The position numbers and the translations under genes are program-made. Under the pieces are notes generated by a model that was given only the letters and a program-made list of their open reading frames with translations, had not been told where the DNA came from and did not search any database. A stretch of DNA of 64,000 nt from Mesorhizobium sp. YC-39 (GTDB lineage: Bacteria; Pseudomonadota; Alphaproteobacteria; Rhizobiales; Rhizobiaceae): assembly GCF_025753795.1 (NCBI RefSeq), contig NZ_JAOWPS010000005.1, forward strand, positions 558,001 through 622,000, written 5' to 3'. Numbering within the stretch: position 1 is the first letter of the stretch; every line of letters begins with the position of its first letter. Of the stretch, positions 16,074 through 25,297 are shown one piece after another.

Positions 16074-18287
16074 ATGGAAGGTTCCATAGTCAGCCGCATT
16101 CAACTTCCGCGTGCGACTGAGATGCATGTAAGCGCGCGTGAGACCAAGCCACGCATGAGGCGGCCGCTGCGTGAGCAGATCGATACGGAGAACCCCTTAC
16201 ATCAACTTCTCACGACCATCGCGAGACGAAAATGGTTCCTGCTGGGCATGGTCGTCCTAGGCGGTGTTTTGGCCGGACTCGCGGGTCTTGCTCGCTCTGT
16301 CGAGTTCGAGGCGACCACGCAAATCATTCTAGATGCTCCCGGCAGGGTCGGGCCTAACGGCACGGATGCGGGGATGCTGGATGCCACCATTGACGACAAT
16401 ATAACCACGCTCACGTCGCAAGGGCATCTGCGTCGCGTTGCGGCGGCATTACGCAAAATGGAGGCTAGCGGCACTGCTGCACAAAGTGATTCCGGAACCG
16501 GCGATTCTCGCCCCAACCCCGTTGGCGACGGCCAATCGAATTCGCGCTCTTTTGCAGGTGGTCTATTCAGCAGAATTTGGCCGCAGAGCAAACCGGAGGA
16601 CCTGGATGCGGCTGAACTGAAGGCGTTGCGAAAGGACTTGAGAGTTGGGCAGGAACTGCGATCGAGAGTGATCACGGTCGGCTTCACCGATAACGATCCG
16701 ACGCGCGCGGCCATGGTGGCTAATACCTTTGCCCAATTGTACATCGACGATCTCGCAACGAGACATCAGGCATCGGACAAGCTGGAACTCGCCTCGATCG
16801 TTGCCGCCTTGCCGGGAGTGCAAAGCGATCTGGCGGAAGCGACCGATCGCCTGGAGAAGTATCGGCTGAGCCATGGCGCCGTTGATCAAGGCGCCGCGGA
16901 CAGCGCCGCCAGGGAGACGGCCGATCTCAGTCAGCAGATTTCCTTGTCGAGAGCGGATTTGTCAGCCTCGGAAGCTCGTCTTCAACATATTCAGGACCTG
17001 CAAAAGCAAGGGGCGTCGGTCACCGCACTCGCCGAAGCGATGGGGTCACAGGTGCTGGCCGACCTCGCGGTGCGCCAGGCCAGCGGCACGGCCAATGAGG
17101 ACTTGACCAATGCGATCAACCTCGAGATAGAACGAGGCACTGCCCGTATCGCCGCGGAAGCGGAGATCTACCGTACCCAGATCACGACTCTGGAGACACG
17201 CAAGAACGTGCTCGATGCGGTCGCGGCCGATACAGCCGGCCGGCTGTCCGGGCTGCGTGCGCTTGAGCCGCAGGTCAGTATCCTGACGCAGCGATACAAT
17301 CAGCTCCTGACGCAACAGCAGGAGTTGAAACAGCGCATTGCATCGCCCTCGGCCGGAGTCTCGGTCCTTTCAGCCGCATGGCCGCCGACGAATCCAAGGA
17401 CCCTGTCGCCAATTTTCCTTATCCCACCCGGCATGGTCGTGTTTGGCCTCATAGGCGGGGCCTTTGTCGTTCTTCGCAACCGCCTCGATCAGACTCTGCG
17501 CGGCGTGGCCGAAGCTGAAGCAGCGCTCGGGATACCTTGCCTGGGGCTGATACCTCAAGCTCCCACAATGCACGCCAAGCGGCTGCAGCAGCTGGTTTTA
17601 GCCCAGCAGAAGTCCAGATACAGCCGTGCCATAACGTCCCTACTTGTTGCCGCAGCGCCCAAGCCGGCTAGGGACCGCTCATCGCATGTCATTCTCGTCA
17701 CGTCCAGCGTACAGGATGATGGCAAGACCGAGCTTGCTTGGAGCCTGGCCTTGGCAGCCACCCGACTGGGAGGCAAAGTGCTTTTCCTCGATCTTGACAG
17801 CACGGGCGTGCGCCTCACGAACGAGTTTCTGGACGAGTTCACAGCGCACAAGCCACACAATTTCTTCGGAGACTATGTGAATGACCGCTGTGCCTTGCAC
17901 GATGCAACCGTCGGAATGCCTGAAATCGGGATCGACTTCATGGCTCTTGCGCCATCGGAGGATCTGCTGGCGCTGCTGTCCACGGCCGACAGTTCGCTGT
18001 TCACGGATGAGCTACAGTCGATCTATAACGTCGTCATCATAAATGGACCACTGGGACTTGCAGGACCAGAGGCCGGGCTTCTGACGGGCTGGGCTGACGC
18101 GGTTCTTTTCGCCATCCGCTGGGGCAAGACACGACGCAGCATCGCGCGCGGTGTTCTGGAGCCGCTTGCGAGCGATGCGTCGACTTCGATCCCTGTAGGG
18201 AGCGTTCTCACGCAGGTCGATCTCAAGAAGCACGCCGGCTATCATTTCGGGGACAGCGCTGATCTTTTGCTCGAGAGAGCGTCATGA
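16074..18287 (+). CDS. Wzz/ExoP-type chain-length determinant fused to a tyrosine-kinase-like ATPase domain
   Basis: Polysaccharide co-polymerase of 737 residues. A first transmembrane helix (about 54-75, WFLLGMVVLGGVLAGLAGLA) opens the Wzz domain; a long periplasmic coiled-coil region spans about 215-425; a proline-rich stretch (AWPPTNPRTLSP, 435-446) precedes the second helix (about 447-467). The cytoplasmic ATPase part has Walker A TSSVQDDGKTELA (543-555) and Walker A-prime VLFLDLD (569-575). The Walker A has QDDGK in place of the usual PGEGK, and the C-terminus (ADLLLERAS) has no tyrosine cluster, so autophosphorylation may be lost or use other residues. It starts two bases after the amidotransferase stop. 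Probable role: setting chain length and coupling polymerisation to export. Confidence 0.87.
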   Translation: MEGSIVSRIQLPRATEMHVSARETKPRMRRPLREQIDTENPLHQLLTTIARRKWFLLGMVVLGGVLAGLAGLARSVEFEATTQIILDAPGRVGPNGTDAGMLDATIDDNITTLTSQGHLRRVAAALRKMEASGTAAQSDSGTGDSRPNPVGDGQSNSRSFAGGLFSRIWPQSKPEDLDAAELKALRKDLRVGQELRSRVITVGFTDNDPTRAAMVANTFAQLYIDDLATRHQASDKLELASIVAALPGVQSDLAEATDRLEKYRLSHGAVDQGAADSAARETADLSQQISLSRADLSASEARLQHIQDLQKQGASVTALAEAMGSQVLADLAVRQASGTANEDLTNAINLEIERGTARIAAEAEIYRTQITTLETRKNVLDAVAADTAGRLSGLRALEPQVSILTQRYNQLLTQQQELKQRIASPSAGVSVLSAAWPPTNPRTLSPIFLIPPGMVVFGLIGGAFVVLRNRLDQTLRGVAEAEAALGIPCLGLIPQAPTMHAKRLQQLVLAQQKSRYSRAITSLLVAAAPKPARDRSSHVILVTSSVQDDGKTELAWSLALAATRLGGKVLFLDLDSTGVRLTNEFLDEFTAHKPHNFFGDYVNDRCALHDATVGMPEIGIDFMALAPSEDLLALLSTADSSLFTDELQSIYNVVIINGPLGLAGPEAGLLTGWADAVLFAIRWGKTRRSIARGVLEPLASDASTSIPVGSVLTQVDLKKHAGYHFGDSADLLLERAS

Positions 18288-18353
18288 GAGCCACAAGCGG
18301 CTTCCAAGCAGTCGCGAAAATCGCGCCGGTATCGCCACGATCGGATTTGACCC

Positions 18354-20564
18354 ATGATCATTGAACTCTTCGGGCCGCCTGGATCTGGCAAGAGAACCTT
18401 TGCTCACGCCCTTGCCCGGCGGCTTCGCGGGCAGGGGTACAATGCCAGGGTCGCCCCCGGTCACGCGCCTCGCGAAAGGGGATCGAGCGTCGACCTTGGA
18501 ATCTTTCTGGCTATTTTCAGGATCTTGTCGGCAATATTTTCAACGTTGAAAATATTGCTCTCTCCAAGAGGCAGAATCAAAGACCTGTCGACGTCGCTTT
18601 CCATGACAAGAATGATCCCGCCAAAAAAACGAATATGGCGGGCCCGGCTCTGGCAGCACATATTGAAACTTTCGCGCCGCTGGGATGAGGCGAAGCAGTC
18701 CACAGACGTGGTCATATTCGATCAGGGCTATGTCCAGGCGGTTGCATCGCTGGCAATGCTCAATGGAACCGCAGACAAGGCCGCGCTCGCAAACGCCCTC
18801 AGCCTCGCGCCCAAAGCTGATTTCACGCTCCGAGTTGTGGCGCCACGCTCGATCGTGCAGACCCGGTTGCAGCAGCGGATTGAGCATGAGGCGCCTGCGG
18901 AGCGAATTTTCGAGACGGATTTTGACACAAGCATGCGCGCTTTTGGGGTGTTTCAAAGCTTGAATGATATTCTTGACGAATCCAATCGGAAAATCATTCC
19001 GATCGACACTCTCAACGATCGGTCCTCGTTAGAAGGCATCGAGTGTGTCGAGCAGAAGATAATCTCGAAAATTCTGCAAGCCGGAGGTCGACCTGCGGTC
19101 CAAGGTCGCGAGGATCATGAGGTGTTCGACGCCAACGGCGATGACTATGGGGATGTGAAGACGGCACGAACTCGTGCAGTCCCTCTTGCCGCGGCAGATG
19201 TCGTTTCGCGCCCCAACCAAGACATGGGCCGAAGTCTCGGCTATGCCACCGTCTTCGCTCTTATGATCTATGTCGGCGGCGCGGGATTGACCAGCCTGGC
19301 GCAATTGTTGATTGCGCGCCTCGTCGGTTCCACCAGTTACGGCATCTATTCCTACGTCCTGTCCTGGACCTCCGTGCTTGCCTACCTTGCAACACTTGGT
19401 TTCAATATATCCCTGTTGCGCTTCGTGTCCGCCTACCGGGCCAAAGGGCGGCTTGACCTGGCACATGGCGTAATCAGGTTCGCTCTGCAAAGAGCACTGG
19501 CAGCGGCGACACTGTTCGGCGTCACAGGCGCCGCCTTGATCTTTTTCTTTTCGGATCCTTCTCACAAGGAACTTGAAATCAGCCAGCTTCTAGGCATGGC
19601 GGCAGTGCCACTGGTCACCGCCTACGCCTTGGGCGCCACACTTGTCCGTTCTTTCGGCGGCGGCGTCTCAGCCCTTTTGCCGGAACGCATAGTGCGCGAC
19701 GGCCTGCTGTTGACGTTGCTGGGAGTGGCGGCCTTGTCGGGATCGTGGACCCTTGACGCCACCTTGGTGATGAAGACTGTATTGATAAGCTCGGGCATTA
19801 CTGTCGCACTGGTGTATATCCTCGCAACGAGATTTCAGCCGACCGGCTTGCGGCAAACTGAGCCCAGCGACGCGTCGCAAGAGTGGTGGGCCGTGGTTCC
19901 GCCAATCATGCTCATGGCCGGGCTTGATGTTTTCATCAATCGCGCCGGCGTCATGGTGCTGGGCTGGACAGGTCATATCAAGGATGCAGGAATCTTCGCC
20001 TTGGGCCTGAACGTCGCATTGCTTGTGGGTCTTTCCGTGGCTGCCGTCGGGGTGATGTTTTCGCCGGCGGCAGCGGCCCTTCATGCCCAAGGCGACCGCA
20101 AGGGTCTGCAGCAGCTATTCTCACGCGCCTCGATACTTTCGGCCTGCGGCGCCATTGCCATGGCTGCCCCCCTGGTTGTGATTGTCAAACCTCTCATGAG
20201 TTGGTTCGGCGATGATTTCAGCACAGGAGCGCCCATCGCGCGAGTACTGATGCTCGGATATGTCGCTGTCGCATTGTGCGGACCGCAGCTGAACCTGTTG
20301 ACGATGACCGGCAACGAATGGGCGGCGGCCGTAGCCATGATCGTCGGCGCGGCCGCCGGCCTCATAGGCTGTGCGGTGGGAATAGAGCTCTACGGTCCAC
20401 TTGGCGCCGCAGTAGGTCTCGCGCTTGCCCTGGCTGTCTGGAACGTGGCCATGGCGATCTTTATCAGCAAACGATTGAAGATCATGCCGGGGCTGCTCTT
20501 TGCGCTGACCTCGCTCAAAACGAGCACCGTTAACCGCCAGCTGCGATACTGGTTCTTGCACTGA
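18354..20564 (+). CDS. Fusion of a P-loop kinase-like domain and a Wzx-type polysaccharide flippase
   Basis: Single 736-residue frame with two parts. Residues 1-230 form a soluble P-loop NTPase: MIIELFGPPGSGKRTFAHAL (Walker A GPPGSGKRT at 7-15, the adenylate/thymidylate-kinase form), then DVVIFDQGYVQAV as a likely Walker B region, and RTRLQQRIEHEAP-like lid residues. After a polar linker (about 230-285) comes an MATE/PST-type flippase with about 12-14 helices, beginning YATVFALMIYVGGAGL and showing GSTSYGIYSYVLSW, typical of Wzx. No stop or frameshift separates them. The flippase part would move lipid-linked repeat units across the inner membrane. A kinase tethered to the flippase is unusual; its substrate is unknown. 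Confidence 0.82.
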   Translation: MIIELFGPPGSGKRTFAHALARRLRGQGYNARVAPGHAPRERGSSVDLGIFLAIFRILSAIFSTLKILLSPRGRIKDLSTSLSMTRMIPPKKRIWRARLWQHILKLSRRWDEAKQSTDVVIFDQGYVQAVASLAMLNGTADKAALANALSLAPKADFTLRVVAPRSIVQTRLQQRIEHEAPAERIFETDFDTSMRAFGVFQSLNDILDESNRKIIPIDTLNDRSSLEGIECVEQKIISKILQAGGRPAVQGREDHEVFDANGDDYGDVKTARTRAVPLAAADVVSRPNQDMGRSLGYATVFALMIYVGGAGLTSLAQLLIARLVGSTSYGIYSYVLSWTSVLAYLATLGFNISLLRFVSAYRAKGRLDLAHGVIRFALQRALAAATLFGVTGAALIFFFSDPSHKELEISQLLGMAAVPLVTAYALGATLVRSFGGGVSALLPERIVRDGLLLTLLGVAALSGSWTLDATLVMKTVLISSGITVALVYILATRFQPTGLRQTEPSDASQEWWAVVPPIMLMAGLDVFINRAGVMVLGWTGHIKDAGIFALGLNVALLVGLSVAAVGVMFSPAAAALHAQGDRKGLQQLFSRASILSACGAIAMAAPLVVIVKPLMSWFGDDFSTGAPIARVLMLGYVAVALCGPQLNLLTMTGNEWAAAVAMIVGAAAGLIGCAVGIELYGPLGAAVGLALALAVWNVAMAIFISKRLKIMPGLLFALTSLKTSTVNRQLRYWFLH

Positions 20565-20598
20565 CCTCAAGCTGTCGCAGCCGTTCTGAGCGGTCGTG

Positions 20599-20805
20599 TT
20601 ACCCCGCCAGATTCGATGCCTTTACCCGCTGAACCAGGGGACGAGCGAGGCGGCTGATTGGCGGCTTTGAGCCTAGGCTGCCATGGGGCCTGTGCCAATT
20701 GTACATGTGGGTCCAGACCGGAAGGTCTTGGGCTTGTCGATCTGAGGTCTCATGAGTGCTGAAGCCTGGTAACTCCAGTCTCCTCCGTTCGGTCCGAATG
20801 GACAA
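20599..20805 (-). pseudogene. IS481-family transposase C-terminal remnant
   Basis: The minus-strand frame ends with MYNWHRPHGSLGSKPPISRL, the hallmark C-terminal end of IS481-type DDE transposases (integrase core). Only about 40-70 residues remain of the usual 300 or more, no catalytic residues are present and no terminal inverted repeats are evident, so this is a relic of an insertion. It lies just after the flippase and marks the 3' edge of polysaccharide cluster I. Confidence 0.75.
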
Positions 20806-20826
20806 CCTATCGAGAGCTCACACCTA

Positions 20827-20877
20827 GGGAAAGCGCTACGCGCTTTTCCCGGGAAAATTGCTGCGCACTTTTCCTGG
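20827..20877. repeat. Paired hairpins of an intergenic repeat element
   Basis: The first hairpin pairs GGGAAAGCGC with GCGCTTTTCCC around a TAC loop; the second pairs GGAAAA with TTTTCC across GC-rich DNA. This doublet matches, from memory, a dispersed intergenic element common in mesorhizobial genomes. It sits between the transposase remnant and the epimerase gene (stop 21036) and could also terminate transcription from either side. Confidence 0.55.
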
Positions 20878-21035
20878 ATCTAAACGTCCATTCTGCGAGC
20901 GATGCGAGGCAGATCTCAGCTGAAAGACCTCCGCCGGCCTGGCAACTCTGAAGTTGCGGCCGGTGGAGCTTTGGATCTCAATTTCGTACTCGCTGCGCTC
21001 GGGCGTCGCCGCGCCTCGACAGAGGCGACTGATGC

Positions 21036-22103
21036 TCATACATGCATCAGGGTTTGTTGCTGCGTGCGCAGCTCGGCATCGGCCCCATGAAATTGTCGAT
21101 ACCATTCGACAAAGCGATGCACGCCGTCCTCGAGCGTTGTTGCCGGTGCGAAACCGACAGCCTCGCGAAGGTCGCTGACGTCGGCGCGAGTCTCCAGAAC
21201 GTCGCCGGGTGGCAAAGGTACATCCTTGCGCAGTGCACGACGGCCAACGGCTGCTTCGATGATCGAAATCAGCCGATTGATCTCCTCGGGCCGGTCATTG
21301 CCAATATTGTAGACGCGATGCGGTGCGGAACTTGTAGCAGGATCAGCTGTATAAGCATCCCAATTCGAATCGGCGCTTGGCGGCGAGGCGAGCGTTCGAA
21401 CCACGCCCTCGACGATGTCGTCGATATAGGTGAAGTCTCGCCAGACACGTCCGGCATTGGCCACTTCGATTGTCTTCCCCTCGATGATGGCGCGCGTGAA
21501 TATGTAGACCGCCATGTCGGGCCGGCCCCAGGGGCCGTAAACGGTGAAGAAGCGCAGTCCGGTCGCGGGCAGGCCGAACAGATGACTGTAGGAATGCGCC
21601 ATGAATTCATTTGAACGCTTGGTTGCGGCGTAGAAGCTGACGGGATGGTCGGCGCCATGGTGTTCGGAAAAAGGTATCGTTCGATTTGCGCCATAGACGG
21701 AACTCGACGAGGCGTAGACGAGGTGGCTGACGCCGACTTGCCGGCACCCTTCAAGCACATTGAGAAATGCCACGATGTTCGATTGCACATAAGCATGCGG
21801 GTCAAGCAGCGAATAACGCACGCCGGCCTGAGCCGCGAGATGCACAAAGTGTGACGGCCGAAAGTCTGAAAACAGCGACTTCACGCACGCCTGGTCCGCC
21901 AGATCCATTCGCAACGGAATGAACCCCGGCTCGGCACAGAGACGCGCGAATCGTGCTTCCTTGAGTCTTGGATCGTAATAGGGTGTGAAATTATCAACGC
22001 CCACGACTTCCACACCAAGATGCAAAAGCCGCAAGGCCACGTGAAATCCGATGAAGCCGGCGGCGCCGGTGACGACGATTGGACCCTTGCGGGCCAGGCT
22101 CAT
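21036..22103 (-). CDS. NAD-dependent epimerase, UDP-glucuronate 4-epimerase-like
   Basis: Extended short-chain dehydrogenase/reductase of 355 residues from the ATG at 22103. It has the Rossmann motif VVTGAAGFIGFHVA, the catalytic Ser-Tyr-Lys set (YASSSSVYG, then FYAATKRSNE), and the stretches GLRFFTVYGPWGRPDMA and RDFTYIDDIVEGV that typify UDP-glucuronate 4-epimerases. Likely reaction: UDP-glucuronate to UDP-galacturonate, feeding a uronic acid into the neighbouring polysaccharide. A TTG 54 bases upstream could extend the protein by 18 residues, but the Rossmann fold begins soon after the chosen start. It is transcribed against cluster I and away from the LuxR gene; the product, if galacturonate, would be a natural substrate for the AsnB-like enzyme at 14075. 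Confidence 0.88.
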   Translation of the reverse strand: MSLARKGPIVVTGAAGFIGFHVALRLLHLGVEVVGVDNFTPYYDPRLKEARFARLCAEPGFIPLRMDLADQACVKSLFSDFRPSHFVHLAAQAGVRYSLLDPHAYVQSNIVAFLNVLEGCRQVGVSHLVYASSSSVYGANRTIPFSEHHGADHPVSFYAATKRSNEFMAHSYSHLFGLPATGLRFFTVYGPWGRPDMAVYIFTRAIIEGKTIEVANAGRVWRDFTYIDDIVEGVVRTLASPPSADSNWDAYTADPATSSAPHRVYNIGNDRPEEINRLISIIEAAVGRRALRKDVPLPPGDVLETRADVSDLREAVGFAPATTLEDGVHRFVEWYRQFHGADAELRTQQQTLMHV

Positions 22104-22327
22104 CACGGAGCGATCTGATTGCGATCGAATGGATCTGTTGTATGGATCATTGTCCAACTTGTCGGCCTTTCGAATTGTCGCCTTTCGAATTCATTTCAAC
22201 CCTCTCGAATTCCACCGGATCCCGAGAATACGTCCCCTGAAATCGTACGCCGGCTTATCAGGCGCGGTTGGCGCCGTCAGATGCTCAACTATGTTGAAAC
22301 GGTTCTGATTCCGATTGCCTTCGTCAC

Positions 22328-22347
22328 CGGGCGGATGACACCGCCCG
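22328..22347 (-). terminator. GC-rich hairpin after the LuxR gene
   Basis: CGGGCGG and CCGCCCG form a perfect seven-base stem with an ATGACA loop, 23 bases past the stop of the minus-strand LuxR gene. There is no T run after it, so it is only a possible terminator. Confidence 0.4.
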
Positions 22348-22369
22348 ATGACAGGCTCAAAACGGCGCT

Positions 22370-23077
22370 CTATGGCAGAACCGAGATGCGCCCCAGAAGA
22401 GCGACCAATTCAGCCTGACGTTTCGTTTCGGTCTTGGCGAAGAGCGAGGCAAGCTGGGAACGAATGGTGGTGCGGCTGAGCCGCCAGCTGCGGGCGATCT
22501 CCAAGGGCGCATCGCCCTGGGCCAGGCGCAAAGCGAGGTTCGTTTCCGCGCCCGTCAGGCCAAACATCTTTTGAAGCGTGTGCGGATTTGGCCCGGACCT
22601 GCTCTCACGGTCGAGCAGCGCCACGATGCTCGTACCATCAGGAGCGATAGCCCCCGTCTCGTTCAATATCACCGGCCTGTCGCCGGCGCAGCGGATCACC
22701 ACCCAGGACAATGAGCCCGGCACGAAATTGGCCGGAACATTCGCGATCAGACGCCTTAACGCGACCGAGAGCTCGCTGGCCGTATCAGCCGCTTCGCCCT
22801 GACGCGCCAGCGTAGCCTGAGCGGCTGCGTTCCATTCGACGACTTTCCTTTCGCGGTTCAGGATGAGATAGCCGCAGCCGATGCGATCAAGCATGCCGGT
22901 TATGGATTCCAGACTGCGTACCTTCGGCTCCTCGATCTCTGCGTCCGATCGATTTGATGCGCGGTCCGAAGGATAAGTATAAGATGGCCGCCTTGCATTC
23001 GCTTCACGGTCATACTTAGTTCTCATCACAATGTATCGGCCGGTAGCGGCCTCGGTGTGCCTATCAACCAGTGTCAT
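22370..23077 (-). CDS. LuxR-family transcriptional regulator with PAS-like N-terminal region
   Basis: DNA-binding regulator of 235 residues from the ATG at 23077, which follows a CAGGGGGT ribosome-binding region; ATGs further upstream lack one. A PAS-like sensor stretch (about 50-150, MLDRIGCGYLILNRERKVVEW) precedes a C-terminal LuxR helix-turn-helix (LTGAETNLALRLAQGDAPLE, then SRTTIRSQLASLFAKTETKRQ). It has no receiver domain, so it is not a classical response regulator; the input signal is unknown. It is divergent from the HWE sensor kinase, sharing 261 bases that contain an inverted repeat, and lies between the two polysaccharide clusters, which makes control of surface polysaccharide plausible but unproven. 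Confidence 0.85.
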   Translation of the reverse strand: MTLVDRHTEAATGRYIVMRTKYDREANARRPSYTYPSDRASNRSDAEIEEPKVRSLESITGMLDRIGCGYLILNRERKVVEWNAAAQATLARQGEAADTASELSVALRRLIANVPANFVPGSLSWVVIRCAGDRPVILNETGAIAPDGTSIVALLDRESRSGPNPHTLQKMFGLTGAETNLALRLAQGDAPLEIARSWRLSRTTIRSQLASLFAKTETKRQAELVALLGRISVLP

Positions 23078-23278
23078 TTTTTTAACCCCCTGCCAAAAGT
23101 TTCGCCAGCCCAAAGTAATCTACCCGGGATTTACAAAACAGTTTCCTATATGCCGGTTGACAAAAATGTCGTCCGCCATTTAGAAACCCTGTATCTTCTG
23201 AGGAGTTCTGACCGAAGTCATGCTCCCCCCGCCCTTGATAAAATGCGCCCCACGATAGTGATGTGGCAATCCGGCAGT

Positions 23279-23294
23279 CGTACTAGGTTGTACG
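23279..23294. promoter_or_regulatory. Inverted repeat CGTAC-N6-GTACG, candidate operator
   Basis: Perfect five-base arms around a six-base spacer lie 44 bases upstream of the HWE kinase start, in the shared region between two divergent regulatory genes. Size and symmetry suit a LuxR/NarL-type dimer, and both adjacent regulators have such DNA-binding domains. Short arms mean chance occurrence is possible. Confidence 0.4.
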
Positions 23295-23338
23295 TTTCTT
23301 GCTCTAGTCTCGACGGGCTAGTCCGAAGGTTGTAGTCT

Positions 23339-25081
23339 ATGCCTATGAAATTGCATCCGCCTCGGTCCAATTCGAACCCGACGAGCAGAATGCTGACTCA
23401 TCTTGCCTCTCTACTGGTATTGTTCGCTACACTGATGTTTGAGATAAAATCATCAGTATATCTTGGAGGAACTGCGAGTTTTCTGGAATTTATTCCAGCG
23501 ATTATTATTATCGCCTACCTTGAAGACCGGGTGCCCGCGCTTGCGGCGACGATTCTGATGGTGGCTGTCGGCCTATGGGCACGGGGGCTGAGTCAAATTT
23601 CCAATGAAGATTGGGCACGCGCCATCTTGCTTCTGGTCTCGGGCGGGGTGATCGCCATGACGTTCCATCGGCTGCGAAAGGACTTGCATGAGGTGGTGGG
23701 AGTTGCAGAAGCCAGGCTGGCTGCCGTCGAAGCAACCGAGGGTCGCTACCGCTGGGCGTTTGAACGTGCCGCCATGGGATTCGCAAACTCCAACGAGAAA
23801 GGCGAGCTTCTACAGTCCAACAGACGCCTTTGTGAGATGACAGGCTACAAGGAGGAGGAGCTTGCCCAATTGCGGCTCAAGACACTCGTCCATCCAGACG
23901 ACCGCGACGCCCTGGCGCAATTGTTGGCGGGCCTTGGTAATGACGCCGCCTCGTTTGGTTCGGAGGTCCGCCTGTCAAGAAAGGATGGTACGGCATTCTG
24001 GGCCCGGCTGACCCTGTCTTCATCCGTGCCCGATGGGGTTCTCCCCGAGAGCATCTTTGTGGTGGTCGATGATATTTCGGAGCGACGCGCCGCGCACGAA
24101 GCGCTCCGGGCTCAAAAGGAGTGGCTGGATCTTGCTTTGTCCGCCGGACGCCTGGCCACGTGGCGGATCGACCTCAAGGAGGGGACCGTCACAGGGTCGG
24201 GCACATTCTGGGACATTCTCGGCCTGCCCCCAGCCGCAAGCCGCCTCCTGGAGGAACTGGCAGCTGTCGTTCATCCGGCGGATTGGCCAAAGCTGGCAGC
24301 ATCGAGAAAGCTCGCGCCGGTCACGGATTACGACATTGAAATACGCGTCCGGCGGCCGGACGGACATATCCGATGGGTGGCTCTGCGCGGAAGGGAGGAT
24401 AAACACGATAATCATCCGCAGCGGCTTGGAGTGGCCGCAGACCTGACCGAACGACGGCAAACCACACTGCTGCGCGCCGCGGCAAAGAAGCGTGAGCGCA
24501 TCATGCTCGAGCAACGCCATAGATTCAGCAACCTGTTCCCGGTGATCACCGCGCTCGTGAAAATGGTCAATGTCCCAGACAACAATGTCGCCAAATACAA
24601 GGAGACGCTGATCGACCGGATTCGTGCGCTTGAGGCAACGCATCTGCTCCTTTCGGGCAAGGGGAACCAGTCGGCGATGCTCCACGATCTCGTCGTTCAG
24701 GAATTGCAACCGTATATGGGAACACGTGACATCGCCGTGAGCGGTCCTTCCGTCTCCATGTCGGGAGGCGCCGCCGAGAGTTTTGCGATGATTGTGCACG
24801 AACTCACGACCAATTCCATGAAACATGGCGCACTTGGCGATTCAAAAGGCCGGATCGAGGTAAATTGGACCTTCGCATCCGAGGACGCCGGCAGTGACGT
24901 CGTCTTCGAATGGTTGGAATCGGGGCGGCGGCGAACTTCAAATGTTGTTCGTCACGGTTTCGGTTCGATGATAATCGGCGTCGATGGGGCGCCGCTTGTC
25001 GGTCATTCTCCCAAGCTGGAAATGTCGGATCACGGGCTGCGGTATTCGCTAAAGCTGTCGCGCAAGGAAATCGGCCTTTAA
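23339..25081 (+). CDS. HWE-family sensor histidine kinase with two PAS domains
   Basis: Membrane sensor kinase of 580 residues. Residues about 19-120 hold three or four hydrophobic helices. PAS domain 1 spans about 135-250 (AFERAAMGFANSNEKGELLQ), PAS 2 about 255-378. The phosphoacceptor box EQRHRFSNLFPVITALV (about 392) and N-box HELTTNSMKHGAL followed by WLESGR are the conserved H and W-x-E that define the HWE family. ATG 23339 is preceded by GAAGG nine bases away; a second ATG six bases later is possible. The gene converges on a NarL-type response regulator (25297-25971), its likely partner given proximity. The signal is unknown. Confidence 0.9.
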   Translation: MPMKLHPPRSNSNPTSRMLTHLASLLVLFATLMFEIKSSVYLGGTASFLEFIPAIIIIAYLEDRVPALAATILMVAVGLWARGLSQISNEDWARAILLLVSGGVIAMTFHRLRKDLHEVVGVAEARLAAVEATEGRYRWAFERAAMGFANSNEKGELLQSNRRLCEMTGYKEEELAQLRLKTLVHPDDRDALAQLLAGLGNDAASFGSEVRLSRKDGTAFWARLTLSSSVPDGVLPESIFVVVDDISERRAAHEALRAQKEWLDLALSAGRLATWRIDLKEGTVTGSGTFWDILGLPPAASRLLEELAAVVHPADWPKLAASRKLAPVTDYDIEIRVRRPDGHIRWVALRGREDKHDNHPQRLGVAADLTERRQTTLLRAAAKKRERIMLEQRHRFSNLFPVITALVKMVNVPDNNVAKYKETLIDRIRALEATHLLLSGKGNQSAMLHDLVVQELQPYMGTRDIAVSGPSVSMSGGAAESFAMIVHELTTNSMKHGALGDSKGRIEVNWTFASEDAGSDVVFEWLESGRRRTSNVVRHGFGSMIIGVDGAPLVGHSPKLEMSDHGLRYSLKLSRKEIGL

Positions 25082-25172
25082 CACATCGGCTCGGAGTCGA
25101 TTTTTGGAAGGCAGAATGCAGATTTGGAGGTCCGGGTGTCCTTTGCGCGTCCAATAAGGGCGCGCCGCGTTA

Positions 25173-25297
25173 AAGCGCGTCGCGTTTGACCGACCTTGTG
25201 CGACGCGCTTCGGATTGTTGTTTATGGATGTCGCTATCGCAAAACCGCTGCCCACCCTCGGGTCAAGCCCGAGGGCATGCTTTCGCGCGACATGCAT
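25173..25297. repeat. Composite intergenic palindromic repeat, between convergent regulator genes
   Basis: Module one pairs AAGCGCGTCG (25173-25182) with CGACGCGCTT (25201-25210). Module two runs from ATGGATGTCG to CGACATGCAT (ends 25297) and carries an inner hairpin CCCTCGGG/CCCGAGGG (25255-25275). The outer module shares sequence with elements at 52452-52487 and 63319-63367, so it is a copy of a dispersed family. Its position between two converging stops suggests it also terminates transcription in both directions; it overlaps the response-regulator stop codon by one base. Confidence 0.75.
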
